From NCBI GenBank assembly GCA_028023455.1, contig JAQFVV010000072.1:704501-768500 (forward strand): DNA of 64,000 nt, given 5' to 3'. Both the position numbers and the translations under genes were made by a program. Under the pieces are notes generated by a model. The model saw only the letters and a program-made list of their open reading frames with translations. It made no database searches and was not told the origin of the DNA. Positions 11,774-23,195 of this stretch are shown in pieces. This stretch comes from Epiperipatus broadwayi. Lineage: Eukaryota > Onychophora > Udeonychophora > Euonychophora > Peripatidae. The stretch's first letter is position 1; each line of letters opens with the position of its first letter.

Positions 11774-13366
11774 ATGATAAAGATTTTTCCCAATTATACA
11801 ATTATGACAGACAAAAATAAAGCATGGCCCTTAATCCCAGGAGGCTGTAAAGTCACCAACCAAGGCAGCGGTTGGTGGCCGAAGGTGGAGGGTGCTAAGA
11901 ATATCCTGGAGGCGGACCCAGGCTGCCATTTGATGACGACTTTTTATTTAGGTACTTACAACTGCAGATCACTTTCAAGTGAAGGAAGATTGCAAGAATT
12001 AGAAGAAGAACTCTCTTATATTAAATGGGATATTATTGGACTTTGTGAAGTTAGAAGAAAAAGTGAAGAGACAATTGATTTAAAAAGTGGACATACGCTC
12101 TATTATAAAGGCACAAATATTGGAAATACAAGTGGAGTAGAATTCATTATAAATAAAAAGTGGAAGAACAATATTGTGGAGATTGATGGTGTATCAGACA
12201 GAGTGGCAAGATTAGTTATACAACTTAATAGCAGATATCAAATGCAGATAATTCAGGTTTATGCCCCAACAAGTTCTCACAGTGATGAAGTAGTAGAAGA
12301 TTTTTATATGGATGTACAAAAGGCTTTTGATCAGAGTAAACAACATTTTAAAATTGTTATGGGAGATTTTAATGCTAGAATTGGTAAACAAATGAAAGAT
12401 GAAAGTGTTGTAGGTAATTTTGGTTATGGTAATAGAAATGAGAGAGGACATAGACTTGTGGAGTTTGCAGAGAAGGAAAAACTTTATATTATGAATTCTT
12501 TTTTTGAGAAAAATGTTAGAAGGAAATGGACATGGAAGCATCCAAATGAAGGTACAGCAGAATTGGATTATATTTTGACTAACAGGAAATACATATTTCA
12601 AGATTGTAATGTTCTTAATAAATTTAACACAGGAAGTGATCATCGATTTGCAGAGAAGGAAAAACTTTATATTATGAATTCTTTTTTTGAGAAAAATGTT
12701 AGAAGGAAATGGACATGGAAGCATCCAAATGAAGGTACAGCAGAATTGGATTATATTTTGACTAACAGGAAATACATATTTCAAGATTGTAATGTTCTTA
12801 ATAAATTTAACACAGGAAGTGATCATCGATTAGTAAGGGGTAAGATACATGTTAATGTAAAACTAGAGAGACAAAAATTATTAAGAAAAACTATATTTAC
12901 AGTTGATATTCCTAATCTTCAGAAACATTCTAATGAATTTAAATTAGAACTTACAAATCGGTTTCAAGTATTAGTAGATTTTGAACATGATTCAGATTTG
13001 AATGAAATTAATATGAAAATAACTGATACACTTTTAAAAATTGCAACAAAGATAGCTGGTAGAAAAAAGCAGCAATTGACTAATAAAATTTCTACTGAGA
13101 CTAGAGAACTTATGAAGAAAAGAAGGAATATGAAGATATGCAAGAATGATGCATTAAAAAGAATTGAATATCTCGAATTTTGTAAAATGGTGCGGAAAAG
13201 AGTTGAAAATGATATAAGAAAGTATAACTGTGAACTAGCAAGAAAAGCTGTAGAAGAAAATAAAAGTCTTAAGAATGTAAAACAACATTTTGGTATTGGT
13301 AGGAAATTTATATCTGCAATAAGGAAAAAAGATGGAATTATTACTAAAAAGAGGGATGACATATGA
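11774..13366 (+). pseudogene. RTE-1 endonuclease and linker ORF (530 codons, internal duplication)
   Basis: An apurinic-like endonuclease domain covers about residues 57-352. Seen directly: Asn in TYNCRSL (about residue 63), the catalytic Glu in GLCEVRR (92), YAPTS (163-167), GDFNARIG (197-204) and GSDHR (287-291). Residues 231-291 are repeated exactly as 292-352, so the SDH active-site motif appears twice and the fold is probably disrupted. A Lys/Glu-rich linker follows. The frame ends in TGA; the reverse transcriptase continues in another frame with a 4-base overlap. The true start may be further upstream or at a later Met such as residue 54. Confidence 0.85.
12464..12829 (+). repeat. Perfect 183-bp tandem duplication inside the RTE-1 endonuclease
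   Basis: Copy 1 is 12464-12646 and copy 2 is 12647-12829. I find no mismatch between them, while the element around them carries disabling mutations. It preserves frame (61 codons) and creates an accidental 204-codon antisense frame. Confidence 0.95.
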
Positions 13367-13935
13367 AATTGGGGGAAGGTTTTTATCAAGAATTATATAG
13401 TAATAAAGAACAAGTACCTCCTATATCTATTACATCTTCCGAATTGCCCAGAATTTTAAATGAAGAAGTGAGAAATGCAATTAAATGTATGAAAAAAGGA
13501 AAGGCTCCAGGTAATGATGGAATTATAATTGATATATTAAAAGAAGCAGGTGAAGAAACAGAAAAAATATTAGCAAAGTTATATACCAAATGTCTAAATG
13601 ATAAAGATGTACCGGATGATTGGAAGAATGCAGTAATAATATTAATATTTAAAAAAGGTGATAAAGAAGATATTAGAAATTACAGACCTATCAGCCTTTT
13701 ATCAGTTTTATATAAAATTTTTACCAAGATAATTACAACTCGTCTACAGAGAACCTTGGATTTTCACCAACCAAGAGAACAAGCTGGATTTAAAAGTGGT
13801 TTTAGTACAGTAGATCATATTCAAGTATTGAGAGAAGTTATAGAAAGGACAAATGAATATGAGTTGTCATTATGTTTTGGATTTGTAGATTATGAAAAGG
13901 CATTTGATTCTATAAACATTTCTTCAGTGATTTAA
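13363..13935 (+). pseudogene. RTE-1 reverse transcriptase, N-terminal part
   Basis: It encodes fingers and palm motifs: [40 protein letters not shown] and palm motif [12 protein letters not shown] with the catalytic Asp. It is frameshifted from the endonuclease at its start and from the next reverse transcriptase piece at its end (about 13935). Confidence 0.88.
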
Positions 13936-13939
13936 AGCA

Positions 13940-14446
13940 TTGGATCATCAAGGTATAGATCCAGGATATTGTCATATTTTAAAGAATATTTATAAAAATG
14001 CAACAGCAACAATTAGATTACATAATGATACTGGGAAAGTCAACATTGAGAAAGGTGTAAGACAAGGTGACTCCATATCTCCAAAACTTTTTACAGCAGT
14101 GCTGCAAGAAGTATTTTGTGGATTAAAATGGGAAACTAAAGGAGTGAAAGTAAATGGAGATTATTTAAGTCATTTAGATTTCGCAGATGATGTAGTTGTT
14201 TTTGCAAATAATGCTTCCGAGCTGCAGGAAATGTTGCAGGAGTTATCAGATGAAAGTAGGAAAGTAGGACTAAAGATAAATGTTAAAAAGACTAAAGTAA
14301 TGTTTAATCGATTTGCTCAAAATATGAAAATAAAGATTGATTATGATGAATTAGAAGAAGTTAAGAGTTACAAACACCTTGGTCAGATTATTAATACAGA
14401 TGGAAACATAATAGAGGAAATTAATCATAGAATTAAACTTGGTTAG
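13940..14446 (+). pseudogene. RTE-1 reverse transcriptase, palm B/C and thumb
   Basis: It contains GVRQGDSISPKLF (motif B, residues 39-51), FADDVVVF (motif C with both catalytic Asp, residues 81-88), KTKVMFN (motif D) and the YKHLGQII turn. It ends at TAG in place of the Trp of LGWSAFG. The active-site residues remain intact despite the breaks around them. Confidence 0.88.
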
Positions 14447-14467
14447 AGTGCTTTTGGTAGAAATAAC

Positions 14468-14941
14468 TTGATATTAAAAGGAAATATGCCTATGTGTTTG
14501 AAAAGAAAGGTTTTTAACAAGTGTGTTTTACCAGTTCTTACTTATGGATCTGAGACTTGGACACTTAATAGAAGATCAATACAGAGACTTCAGACCACTC
14601 AAAGAAGTATGGAGAGATGTATGTTGGGAGTAACAAGAAGAGATCGAAAACGCAATGTATGGGTAAGAGAACAAACAGGTGTTACTGACCTCATTGAAAA
14701 AATTAAAAGATTGAAGTGGAGTTGGGCTGGACATATTGCTAGAAGAGATGAAAATAGATGGATAACTGAAATTTTAAACTGGATTCCAAGAGATTGTAAA
14801 AGACCCAGAAGGAGACCACATGTAAGATGGATGGATGAAATAAGAAAATGTGTAGGGGTGATGTGGAGAAGAGAAGCTAATGATCGGAGATGGATTAAAC
14901 TTGGAGAGACCTTCATCCTGCAGTGGATTGATAATGGTTGA
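14468..14941 (+). pseudogene. RTE-1 C-terminal domain
   Basis: It lies in the same frame as the previous piece after one stop. Typical RTE C-terminal blocks are seen: LPVLTYGSETWTL, RSMERCMLGV, KRLKWSWAGHIARRD, KRPRRRPHVRWMDEI and a final LQWIDNG just before the TGATAATGATGATGATGAT tail. Confidence 0.88.
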
Positions 14942-14957
14942 TAATGATGATGATGAT

Positions 14958-15588
14958 CAAGAAAAAAAATATTTGAAATTATTTTACCATAACAAATCAT
15001 TTTTTCTTACAATTTCAATCAATTCAAATTTATAAATATCTGGAGTCACAGCATTAAACATGTTCTTCACTTTTTGTGATTAAGATGAATTATGTCAAAA
15101 TGCAAAGATGATATAAGGTGAGGAAAATGCAATTGGTAACTATCTTGGTCATTAGTCGTACCAATAATGTATCCATTTTTTCAAAACTTTTTTTTTTAAT
15201 TGTATATATTTATTAGTCGTGAGTCATGAAAATACTTAAGAACAGTCTCTCAAATCTACACTTCTAAAATCTCCGGCCTTTTTCTTTACCTTGATTGTCC
15301 ACATTTCTGATTTACAGAACGCTACATTTTATTTTGCAAACTCTCTTTTAAAATTAGTCACACGCGACCTCCTGTCCATATTAAATACATCTTTAGTTAT
15401 TACTATTCGCATATTTAATATTATTATTTGTATCATCAATTAATCAACTTCATACATGCTTAAAAGCATTTATCTGCATCTATAACTTTCTAGCATACTA
15501 TGATGAATGCAAGAGATGTTTCATAGATCAATCTGTCACTTCAAATGTTCAAACACTAAATGATTTCCTAAACAACTAACCTTTGATT
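14958..15588. other. Intronic stretch without recognised genes
   Basis: AT-rich unique-looking sequence between the RTE tail and the hAT MITE. Nothing supportable was seen. Confidence 0.5.
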
Positions 15589-15596
15589 ACTTACAC

Positions 15597-15990
15597 CAGG
15601 GGTCCCCAACCCTAAGCCTGTGGGCCCCATGGCGCTCGCAGACCATTTTACATGTGCCCGCTGCTATCCGAACACGATAAAAAAATTATCTGATAGAAAT
15701 AAATTTAATTTTTAAAAGTTCTTATAAATTATTGTATTATATTGTAATCAAATTGTAGGGCATACTATACTTTTACAGCATAAAAATATAAACATTAATT
15801 ATATGTTAAAATTTTATTTTTGAAATAAATATTTTTTTATACATTATATATATTATTAACAATATCCAACTATAAATTTACATTGAAAAATAAATGGTGC
15901 CCGCCACCTGGATGAAAAAATAAATGGTGCCCGCCACCTGGCCGGTATTATAGAATGTGCTCTAAAGTGCAAAAAGGTTGGGGACCCCTG
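15597..15990. mobile_element. hAT-type MITE, 394 bp, with 8-bp TSD
   Basis: Terminal inverted repeats CAGGGGTCCCCAACC at the left and its exact complement at the right are flanked by the perfect 8-bp duplication ACTTACAC (15589-15596 and 15991-15998). An 8-bp TSD and this TIR are characteristic of hAT (Charlie-like) elements. It is GC-rich against its surroundings and has no transposase. A roughly 30-bp unit ('aaataaatggtgcccgccac' core) is tandemly duplicated near 15888-15941. Confidence 0.93.
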
Positions 15991-15998
15991 ACTTACAC

Positions 15999-16937
15999 AT
16001 TCTATTCAGTGCTAGTCTTAAAAATATTTTACAAACTCCATCTTTGGTTTTAGATAATTTTTTTTTTTTTTGCAAAAGCAAGTGTTAATGGTTTTTCACA
16101 TTTACCTTATATATATATATAAGCATTCTAGTGTAAATGCGATTAAAACAAACACTGTAAAGTGATCGTAAATAAATAAATAAAAAAAAAGAAATAGGAT
16201 GAATGAGGGAAGAAACAAAAAAAAACAACACAGAATAAATCCAAAGACAATCTTTTTAAGATTCAAAATGAATGAGTTAGATATACTATTTACAATTAAT
16301 GACATCAAGTTACAAGTTGAAAATTAAAACTCAAATGTCTAATCAAAAATAAGACAAATTAAGTCTTTGGTTTATAAGATGCTACCTTGTCTTCAATCCC
16401 ATATCTCACAATTATAAAATAATCTTTCTAAAAAAAAGTTAGCTAATATTAAAATGAGAAACTAAATCCATGCATCAACTAATATTTTTGTGACTACCTA
16501 GAATTTAACCTCATTCACAAAATCACAGTTGGCTCTGTTGCTTTTTTTTTTAATTTTTTATTTTTTATATCTCATTACTCATTAATATAAATTGTAAACT
16601 TTCATTACTTTTAAAAATATAACCAATCACTTGGTATATCATCTTACTTATAACACAATTTTCCTTCTCCAATATTTGCTCAATTTTTTTTTATTATACA
16701 TGTAAATAGTTTTTACATTCAATTTTATTATTATCATAGACTTTCCAATACATAAAATATAAGGGTGAAAATAGTTTTAATTCTTTTAAAACTAATTTCA
16801 GCTAATAATAAATCAATGTTAAAACAATAGAGATGAAAATGAAACATCCTTTTAGAATTTTAACACCTTTTTCGAAGCTGAAATTATATTTAAAATATTA
16901 AGTTAAAATTATATATTAAAAGTATTTTTATATAATT
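15999..16937. other. Intronic AT-rich stretch
   Basis: Homopolymer runs and AT microsatellites only. A short open frame on the minus strand here is hydrophobic but low-complexity. Confidence 0.5.
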
Positions 16938-16990
16938 AAACCACTAAACATCACATGATCACCATTCTTTAAGCTTAAACAAGCTATTTA
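16938..16990 (-). repeat. Family A hammerhead element, 3' terminal piece (minus)
   Basis: It is the reverse complement of the family A end: a 'tagcttgt' and 'aagcttaaagaatggtgatc' block, then 'atgtgatgtttagtggttt'. The piece abuts the 3' tail of the LINE-B copy that follows. The remainder of family A appears beyond the other end of that LINE, at 19561. Confidence 0.65.
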
Positions 16991-19560
16991 CATGCGATTC
17001 GATGCACTGTGGCTTCTCCTTTTTCGGAGTCAAGAATCTCTCAGTCATTATGCCTAGAGAAACCAGTTAGCAATCTTACCTTATATTTCCATTCCCCACC
17101 CTAAGTTTTTTCCATATTCTTCTCTATTCTGTTCCATCCAATTTCCACAACATAATCTTTGTCACTCCACAGACTTTATATCTAAATCCTCCCTTATCTT
17201 TCCCTAAACCTAGCATAAAAATCAAGAACCCACTTTCTATATAATCACTTTGTTTGTATTTATTCTTCCACAACTTCATTATTTGTACCCTTTATGCCTT
17301 CAGGCATTTACATTCAATTAACAGATGCCTAATATTTTTATGCCTTCCTTACACAACTTCCAGACTAAATCACCCACATTTTTCCATTTATGTGTATATT
17401 CTTTTGTTGCTAAAGAACCTGCTCGAGCCTTAAACAACTACTTTCGTTGCTATTATAAATTAATTTGCAACCAATATTCTGTTTATTTCTATATACATTT
17501 AAACTCTTTTTACTCTCCATACTAGTTCTCCATCTCTCCAATTCCCTATTTTTTATTAATGCATCTATTCTTCTATCCTATTCCTTACCACTATAACACT
17601 CAACAACTCTCCTAACACAATCATTCCACCTTTTTATAAGTATAATGACATAAAATTCTTTATTCAAATCTTCTGCATACCATACTACCTTTCTCACCCA
17701 TATTGTTGCCTGTCCTTTACTCGTGTTTTGGCTATTATCTTATCCATAAATTGCAGTCAAACCAACATTTTCATTTTGCTTTTTGCATATCTCATACCAA
17801 AACCTGCCCATCCTATTTTTCCTTGAATTGCCTCCTTTGCCGTTCACACATCTGCATCTAATGCATGTCTTCCCTACTTCTCTTTGTACTTTTTCTAAGT
17901 AATTTAACACCCCTTTACTAACATATAACGCATCATTACCATATGTTAACCTTGCTACTGCCGCTCCCATACATTTCTAGCTACATCATATTTATTATAT
18001 GAAAACACTGTTAATTTCTTTATCAGTCCCTTTCTTTTCTTTGCTTCATTTATCAGTTTTTTCTCCCATTCATCCAAGCAATTATTCCTATTTATCACAT
18101 TTAACTTTATATCCCCCAATAAAAATTATTTCTCTTGTCTTTCCCCATTATTTATCATCATTACTTTTGATTTTTCTTCACTAAATTTAAACCCTATCTC
18201 TTTACCAATCTTTATGCATGTATTCAGCATAACTTCCATATCTTCCCTATTTTCTGTGCACAAGAAGATATCATCCGCAAATAAAAGACCCTATAATGAA
18301 TATACTCCCTTGCCACATATTAATGGTATTTCTACCCTTCTTAGTCTTTCTATTGCTCTCTCCATTTCTCTCAAATACAACAAAAACAAAATAGATGATA
18401 TAGGGCATCCTTGCCTTAGTCCCATTCCATTTTTAACTTTAATTGATTCTATATTTCCTAATTGATACATATAGTAATTATTTTCATACAATCTTTTAAG
18501 ATCCAATAAAGCTCCATCCATTCTCAAATTTACTAAACTTAACCATATAATCTATTTCTATTTACTCTATCATGTGCCTCTCTATATCTATAAAAAACAT
18601 ATACAACTGTCTACCTGTATTTCTATTCATATCTACAAGTTGTGTAATTACAAACAACCTATTTCCTATACGACTTTCCGATTGAAAATCTCCTTGCATT
18701 TCTCCCATTATTATTTTCTTCCATCCATTTTGCAACCCTTCCAGTCACCATATATTCTCCATCCACATCTTTTACTATCCTTTCTACTTTTATTACTATT
18801 TCCCATCACATTACTAATTATTTCTATTACAAAGAAATTATGATCACTATTACATACTCTCTTCATTATCAAACACTTTACTGTACTTTATTCATTCCCT
18901 CTTTCTCTACTAATACATAATCTATTGTGTGAAATATATTATTTCTAGACCATAGTCTCTCATAAATATTTAATAAATTTCCAATGCTCAAATTCATTCT
19001 CTGACAAATATCCCCTATAACCATCTTCCCATTTTTTTTTGAAACTGTATATCTTTAACCAGGCATTCATATATGCTACTATTCCATTCGATTATAGTTT
19101 ATCTCCAGTGGCTATATACACTATAGTCACTATCCATTTTTGTCTTACTAACTTTATCTCAAACCACAAATGTTCTTGACATTTAACAGTATTAAAATAT
19201 TTTTTTGACATAACTCCTATACCACCACCACCCCTTTTTTCTTTTTCTTTTCTATTTTTACTCTGCCATACCAAGTCTTCCAGTACAGATTCTTCTTCTT
19301 CTCTTAGATGGGTTTCCACTACTGCTAGTACCTTAAGCTCTTCATTTTTAACTGCTTTGTTTAATTCCAGCCTATTCAAATATCCAATTTTAACAATTTC
19401 TTATTTCCTAACTACTCTTTTATAAATTATTTTGACTTTCTTCTCCATTACATTTATAAAATAACTTGCTTACCATTAATTTTACAGACCCATTTGTTTT
19501 CCACATCTACATTTATATCCAAATCAGCTACCCTTTGTTTATTTATTTCCCGTCCATTCT
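16991..19560 (-). mobile_element. LINE-B non-LTR retrotransposon copy 1, minus strand, decayed
   Basis: Reading down the minus strand: an APE-type endonuclease start (KVLAVVETHLREEEE and GGGGIGVMSKKYF, 19092-19379); a reverse transcriptase segment with MGLRQGCPISSILFLLYL (about 18291-18527); an intact FADD catalytic motif (18270-18281); a GAAVARLTYGNDALYVSKGVL segment (17740-17970); then a zf-RVT-like Cys/His region and the 3' end 'gccacagtgcatcg'. Many frameshifts and internal losses are present. I know related reverse transcriptases from ticks; the clade (I, L2 or CR1-like) is unresolved. It sits within a family A element. Confidence 0.75.
18270..18281 (-). other. FADD reverse transcriptase catalytic motif in LINE-B copy 1
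   Basis: On the minus strand these 12 bases encode Phe-Ala-Asp-Asp, followed by Ile-Phe. The matching site is mutated in the LINE-B copies at 51.6 kb and 62.6 kb. Confidence 0.7.
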
Positions 19561-19770
19561 GCATAGCAGCAAAACTACAATAGCCACTCAGTGCAAGCCA
19601 GAGTAATCAATGGATGCTCCTCACTGATGAAAGCCACAAGCTAAAAACTAGTGTGGGGGTATTAGATGAGTATGCACTAGATAGGGATTTTATGCACAAA
19701 CCGTCCTGCATCCACTGATTACTATGGCTTGCACTGAATGGCACTACTGCATAAGTTTTGCCTCGTGTAT
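19561..19770 (+). repeat. Family A hammerhead element, short inverted pair around a decayed ribozyme
   Basis: A minus-oriented arm ('gccactcagtgcaagccaga' and 'gtaatcaatggatgc') joins a plus copy with a decayed hammerhead (CTGATGA kept, GAAA changed to AAAA, GTC changed to GTG) and a complementary right arm ('gcatccactgattac' and 'ggcttgcactgaatggc'). The left edge continues the family A piece at 16938-16990 on the other side of LINE-B. Confidence 0.65.
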
Positions 19771-21533
19771 TTTTGTATATTTGAGTTTATTACAGTTTCT
19801 AAAATTTATTGCACAAATATAAAAGTCAGAGGATCGTTCCAATTTCTGGCAGATCCAATGCTAAGCAACATAAAAATTCCCTGCATTTAAGTCCTTTCAT
19901 AAAAGTTGGAACTACCCTTATGTATTATTCTGCATATCTTTATTACTTATATATATGATCTATTACATTTGTAAAACAGTGCATGAAATTTAAGCAAAGA
20001 AAAATAAAAATCTTTATATTTTTTTGTCCATTAACACTTGCTTTTTAACATATTGAAATCATAATTTAAGACTGTTATTTAGTTGGGTTGAATCTTGTGA
20101 TCAAACTTGAACAGATTTTCTTTAAATTTTATACATTTTAGTTTCAATGAGAATGCAATATTTCAGAGTTGTTCAACCTAACAGTGTTGGCAGGCGGCAT
20201 TTCAAACTGCATTCAAATTGGTTTACATTTTGATCACATGCAATAGATTTTTTTTTTTTTAATGCTTTCTTTTAATGTGAACGTTAACAGTTAATTAAAA
20301 TAAGAGATGAATGATTGTTTATATAAAACTTGCTTTTTTAAACTGCTGCCTTGATAAAAACAAAAATCTTGTAGTCAATTTTAAATAACTTCTACGAATG
20401 GACATGTTTTAGATTTATGTTTTGCCTTTTTGTACATTTAATAAGAGTAGCTTTCATGTTTATGTAAAAAATTGAATTTGAAAAAAGAATTTTTTAAAAA
20501 TTGAAATGAAATATACCAATGCAATATTTTAGGGTTAACCAGCTTAACAGAAGGAATGGGTCATATTCCAAACCACCCTGAAATCCATTCAAGAAGTTTT
20601 GAGCGATGTAAAATAGCACTATATTTTTTTCAAATATATTTTCATTTAATTTGATGACTTTTGCACTAAAAAGCTTTTACAGTTAATTAAAATAGAAAGA
20701 AAACAAGATGGACGAAATCTTAATTTCTTTTGATTGTTTAACTAAAACTTGCTTTTTCAAACTGCTGCCATCATAAATACAATAATCTTGAAATCTACTA
20801 GTTTTAACGCACGCAAATTAAATATTGGAAAGATCATGACATTGCTTGCATTTTTAGTTTTTAAAATTGAATTCCTGTTTACGATAAATGATTTTGAAAA
20901 AAGGGATGGACTCAAATAATAAACAATTATATATATAATGTTTTCTAAAAAAACATTTAATTTGTTAAATAATGCACTAAAAAACAAAAAAAAATGTTTT
21001 TCTTGATCCACAATTTTGGTTGTTCTATGTAACTTTAAATAGAAGTACAGAGTGTCCATAAATTAATTCAATTACTATTTTTTACCTAAGAGCAAATGAA
21101 TTAATTTATAGATATCCCATGCAGCTAACTATAACATCCAAAATTGTGATTCAAAAAAAAAATATTTTATACATACATATTATTTAATTTATACGGTTAA
21201 TGACTTCTTAATACAGGAAAGATAACAAAAATTGTGGACAATTTAACATTTAATAACCACGTAATTTGATATGCCAAAAATCGTAAAATTAAACTGCAAC
21301 TCGGTTGTTCTATCAATAAGCCAATTATTTTCCTCTTTTCCATTCTTACCATCATTAAAAATAATCACTTTAAAGCATTTTGTCATTATTATGCATTATA
21401 AAAACTATTGAAAAAAAAAATGGTTAAAAGACTCAATTTTTGTGAGAATTTTAGAAGTTAAAGTAAGTTTTCAAGTTTTGTAATTTTTAATTTATTTAAT
21501 GCACACCTTTTGACTATTTTTATAAAAAATATC
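19771..21533. other. Intronic stretch with a decayed direct repeat
   Basis: About 20150-20400 and about 20510-20800 share ordered blocks ('gcaatattt', 'acagttaattaaaata', 'aaacttgcttttt' then 'aaactgctgcc'), suggesting an old duplication of roughly 400 bp. A small hairpin ('taaattaattca' and its complement) lies at about 21058-21106. No gene seen. Confidence 0.45.
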
Positions 21534-22713
21534 ATTTTCAACCATTATCAATCTAATATAGAATCAAGTTCTCTCCAAGTTTAATCTGTTTTTCCAATCC
21601 ATACGATCACTTTTAAGATCTTATATTTTGAGATACAGTAATTAATCATCTATTAACATTTTTTCTATCATCTCGTTTAACCTAACTCTATTCCATTCTC
21701 TTCCAATGTTTTAATGATGCCAGCAATATCTATTGTATCTTCAACCATATATTTCATTCCCTTTTGTTATTCATAATATACATCTCTCTAAACTTTGCTG
21801 CATGGTTTTTACTTTCTGCATTACTCTTCTATTAAGTATCTCAGTCCGTTTATTAAAATCTATTAAGAAATGTAAGTTTAATGCTTTGATTAATTTCACC
21901 CATTATGTTTTATATTAATAATGGGACCAAAAATATTTTAGTTGTTCCCTTTTTCTAATTCGTTACTATAAACCTTGTTTTGTCCTTGTACGAAACGCCA
22001 ATAAAAATATTACTGTAGTATTTTAAACAATAATCTTTAGTCTTACTTTACTTATTTTCATAAGACAGCTCTTGTAACATTTTCTGAAATTCTGGTGCAT
22101 TATTGCCAATGATATCGTCTGAAAAATCTAGTTGATTAAATAATTTCCATTTGTTTTTAATCCTTTAACTTTCTATTTAAAAATAATTTCTGTAAAACTG
22201 CTGTTAAAAGTTTTGGAGGAATGATATTACTATTAATCATTCTTATCAATGTTATTTTTTTTTTAGACCTTATAAACCAATTACTGCTGCTGCACTTTTA
22301 TGAAAATTCTTCAGAATTTGTCATTATCTTGAGTACTATCCTCAACCATATTGAAATCAAGCTTGATTTTTTAATAGCATTGATTAAAACATTCTTTATA
22401 AATAATTTGCAATGATATTAGTAATGATCTAATGCAGAAATAATTAGACTGTTATGTCTCTATTATCCAGTTGTTTTTTCCATCTTGCTTAAATATCCTT
22501 TATCATTCGACATTTAGTGAATACTTTTACCGACAATTTCTCTGGTAACATTATCAATTTTTTTTTAAATATCAATACTAATTTCATCATACTCTGGAGA
22601 TTTTTCATTCTTCTTTAAATTAATTGCTTTTATTGTCTCTTCTTTCAAAACAGAAGGAATCGTTATGGTAAGGGGTACTTCATTTTTTGATAGATGTCAC
22701 CTGTCTTTTTACA
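21534..22713 (-). mobile_element. RTE copy 2, 3' half (minus strand)
   Basis: On the minus strand the sequence recalls RTE-1 block by block. It has a KKTGDIYQKMKYPLPITIPS stretch, an AINLKKNEKSPEYDEISID stretch (compare [19 protein letters not shown]), a decayed FSDDIIGNNAPEFQKMLQEL, and a C-terminal TWREL then 'ttgataatggttga' end at about 21540. It has many stops. It is interrupted at 22726 by the hammerhead array and resumes after 24029. Confidence 0.7.
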
Positions 22714-22725
22714 AATTACTTACTA
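22714..22725. repeat. Left target-site duplication of the hammerhead array
   Basis: AATTACTTACTA, repeated exactly at 24018-24029. Confidence 0.85.
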
Positions 22726-22783
22726 TTGTTATATATAGAGTAAGTTAAAAACAAACTCTTATGAAGCTTCAAAAATACCCTCA

Positions 22784-22825
22784 ACCTCAGACCGCGGTTT
22801 CTGCCTCTAGCGTCATCAGTGAGGT
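22784..22825 (-). ncRNA. Type I hammerhead ribozyme, array unit 1
   Basis: Minus strand: stem I ACCTCA/TGAGGT (6 bp, perfect), core CTGATGA, stem II CGC...GCA with loop TAGAG (inner two pairs good, C-A at the base), GAAA, stem III ACC/GGT with loop GC, and cleavage triplet GTC. Self-cleavage is expected after the C, between 22790 and 22789. All invariant core positions are present. Confidence 0.85.
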
Positions 22826-23153
22826 GCTAGGGAATAAAAATACTAGAACTAGTCCAGCATTTTATCAATGCCTAACTATTGAGAAGAAAATCTGAAACTT
22901 TCAGACATTTAAATGTCCAAAAATCCAGCTATCTAACTCAAATAGCCGTATGGGACTGAACTAAGTTCAGATACACCATATATTAATAGCTCTAGCAATA
23001 TAAAATCGCCAAAGCATTAATAGCAAAAAAACTAAAATTAAATTGATAAAAAATCAAGTCATATGACCTAATTTTAATAAAGCTCCTATTTACAAATGTT
23101 ATATATAGAGTAAGTTAAAAACAAACTCTTATGAAGCTTCAAAAATACTCTCA

Positions 23154-23195
23154 ACCTCAGATCGCGGTTTCTGCCTCTAGCGTCATCAGTGAGGT
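23154..23195 (-). ncRNA. Type I hammerhead ribozyme, array unit 2 (variant)
   Basis: As unit 1, but the cleavage triplet is ATC instead of GTC. This also breaks the second pair of stem III. NUH triplets such as AUC can cleave, but activity is probably reduced. Confidence 0.72.

Larger units (their letters stand above)
11480..14957 (+). mobile_element. RTE-clade non-LTR retrotransposon (RTE-1), nearly full length, inactivated
   Basis: One element carries an APE endonuclease, a reverse transcriptase and a C-terminal region in RTE order, ending in the microsatellite tail TGATAATGATGATGATGAT that is typical of RTE. The GC-richer leader (about 11480-11770) has the GCGTGGTGA-type hairpin seen in RTE 5' regions. 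The ORF is broken by two frame changes (about 13360 and 13935) and one in-frame TAG (about 14444, where the family has Trp in LGWSAFG). The endonuclease carries a perfect 61-codon duplication. A short 'atcaag' occurs at both edges but is too short to call a TSD. RTE-derived fragments recur at 21.5-24.2, 41.8-42.5, 47.1-47.6, 54.8-55.4 and 60.4-61.1 kb. Confidence 0.88.

Noticed and set aside
12212-12826. Antisense open frame of 204 codons
   Set aside because: It lies wholly within the RTE-1 endonuclease, doubled by the 183-bp duplication, and has no domain-like sequence. It is a shadow of the real frame.
14599-15000. Antisense open frame of 133 codons
   Set aside because: It mirrors the RTE-1 C-terminal region; the sense frame has clear LINE motifs.
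17999-18843. Several plus-strand open frames of 60-90 codons
   Set aside because: They are antisense to the minus-strand LINE-B copy and are rich in Ser/Leu/Ile from A/G-rich LINE sequence read backwards.
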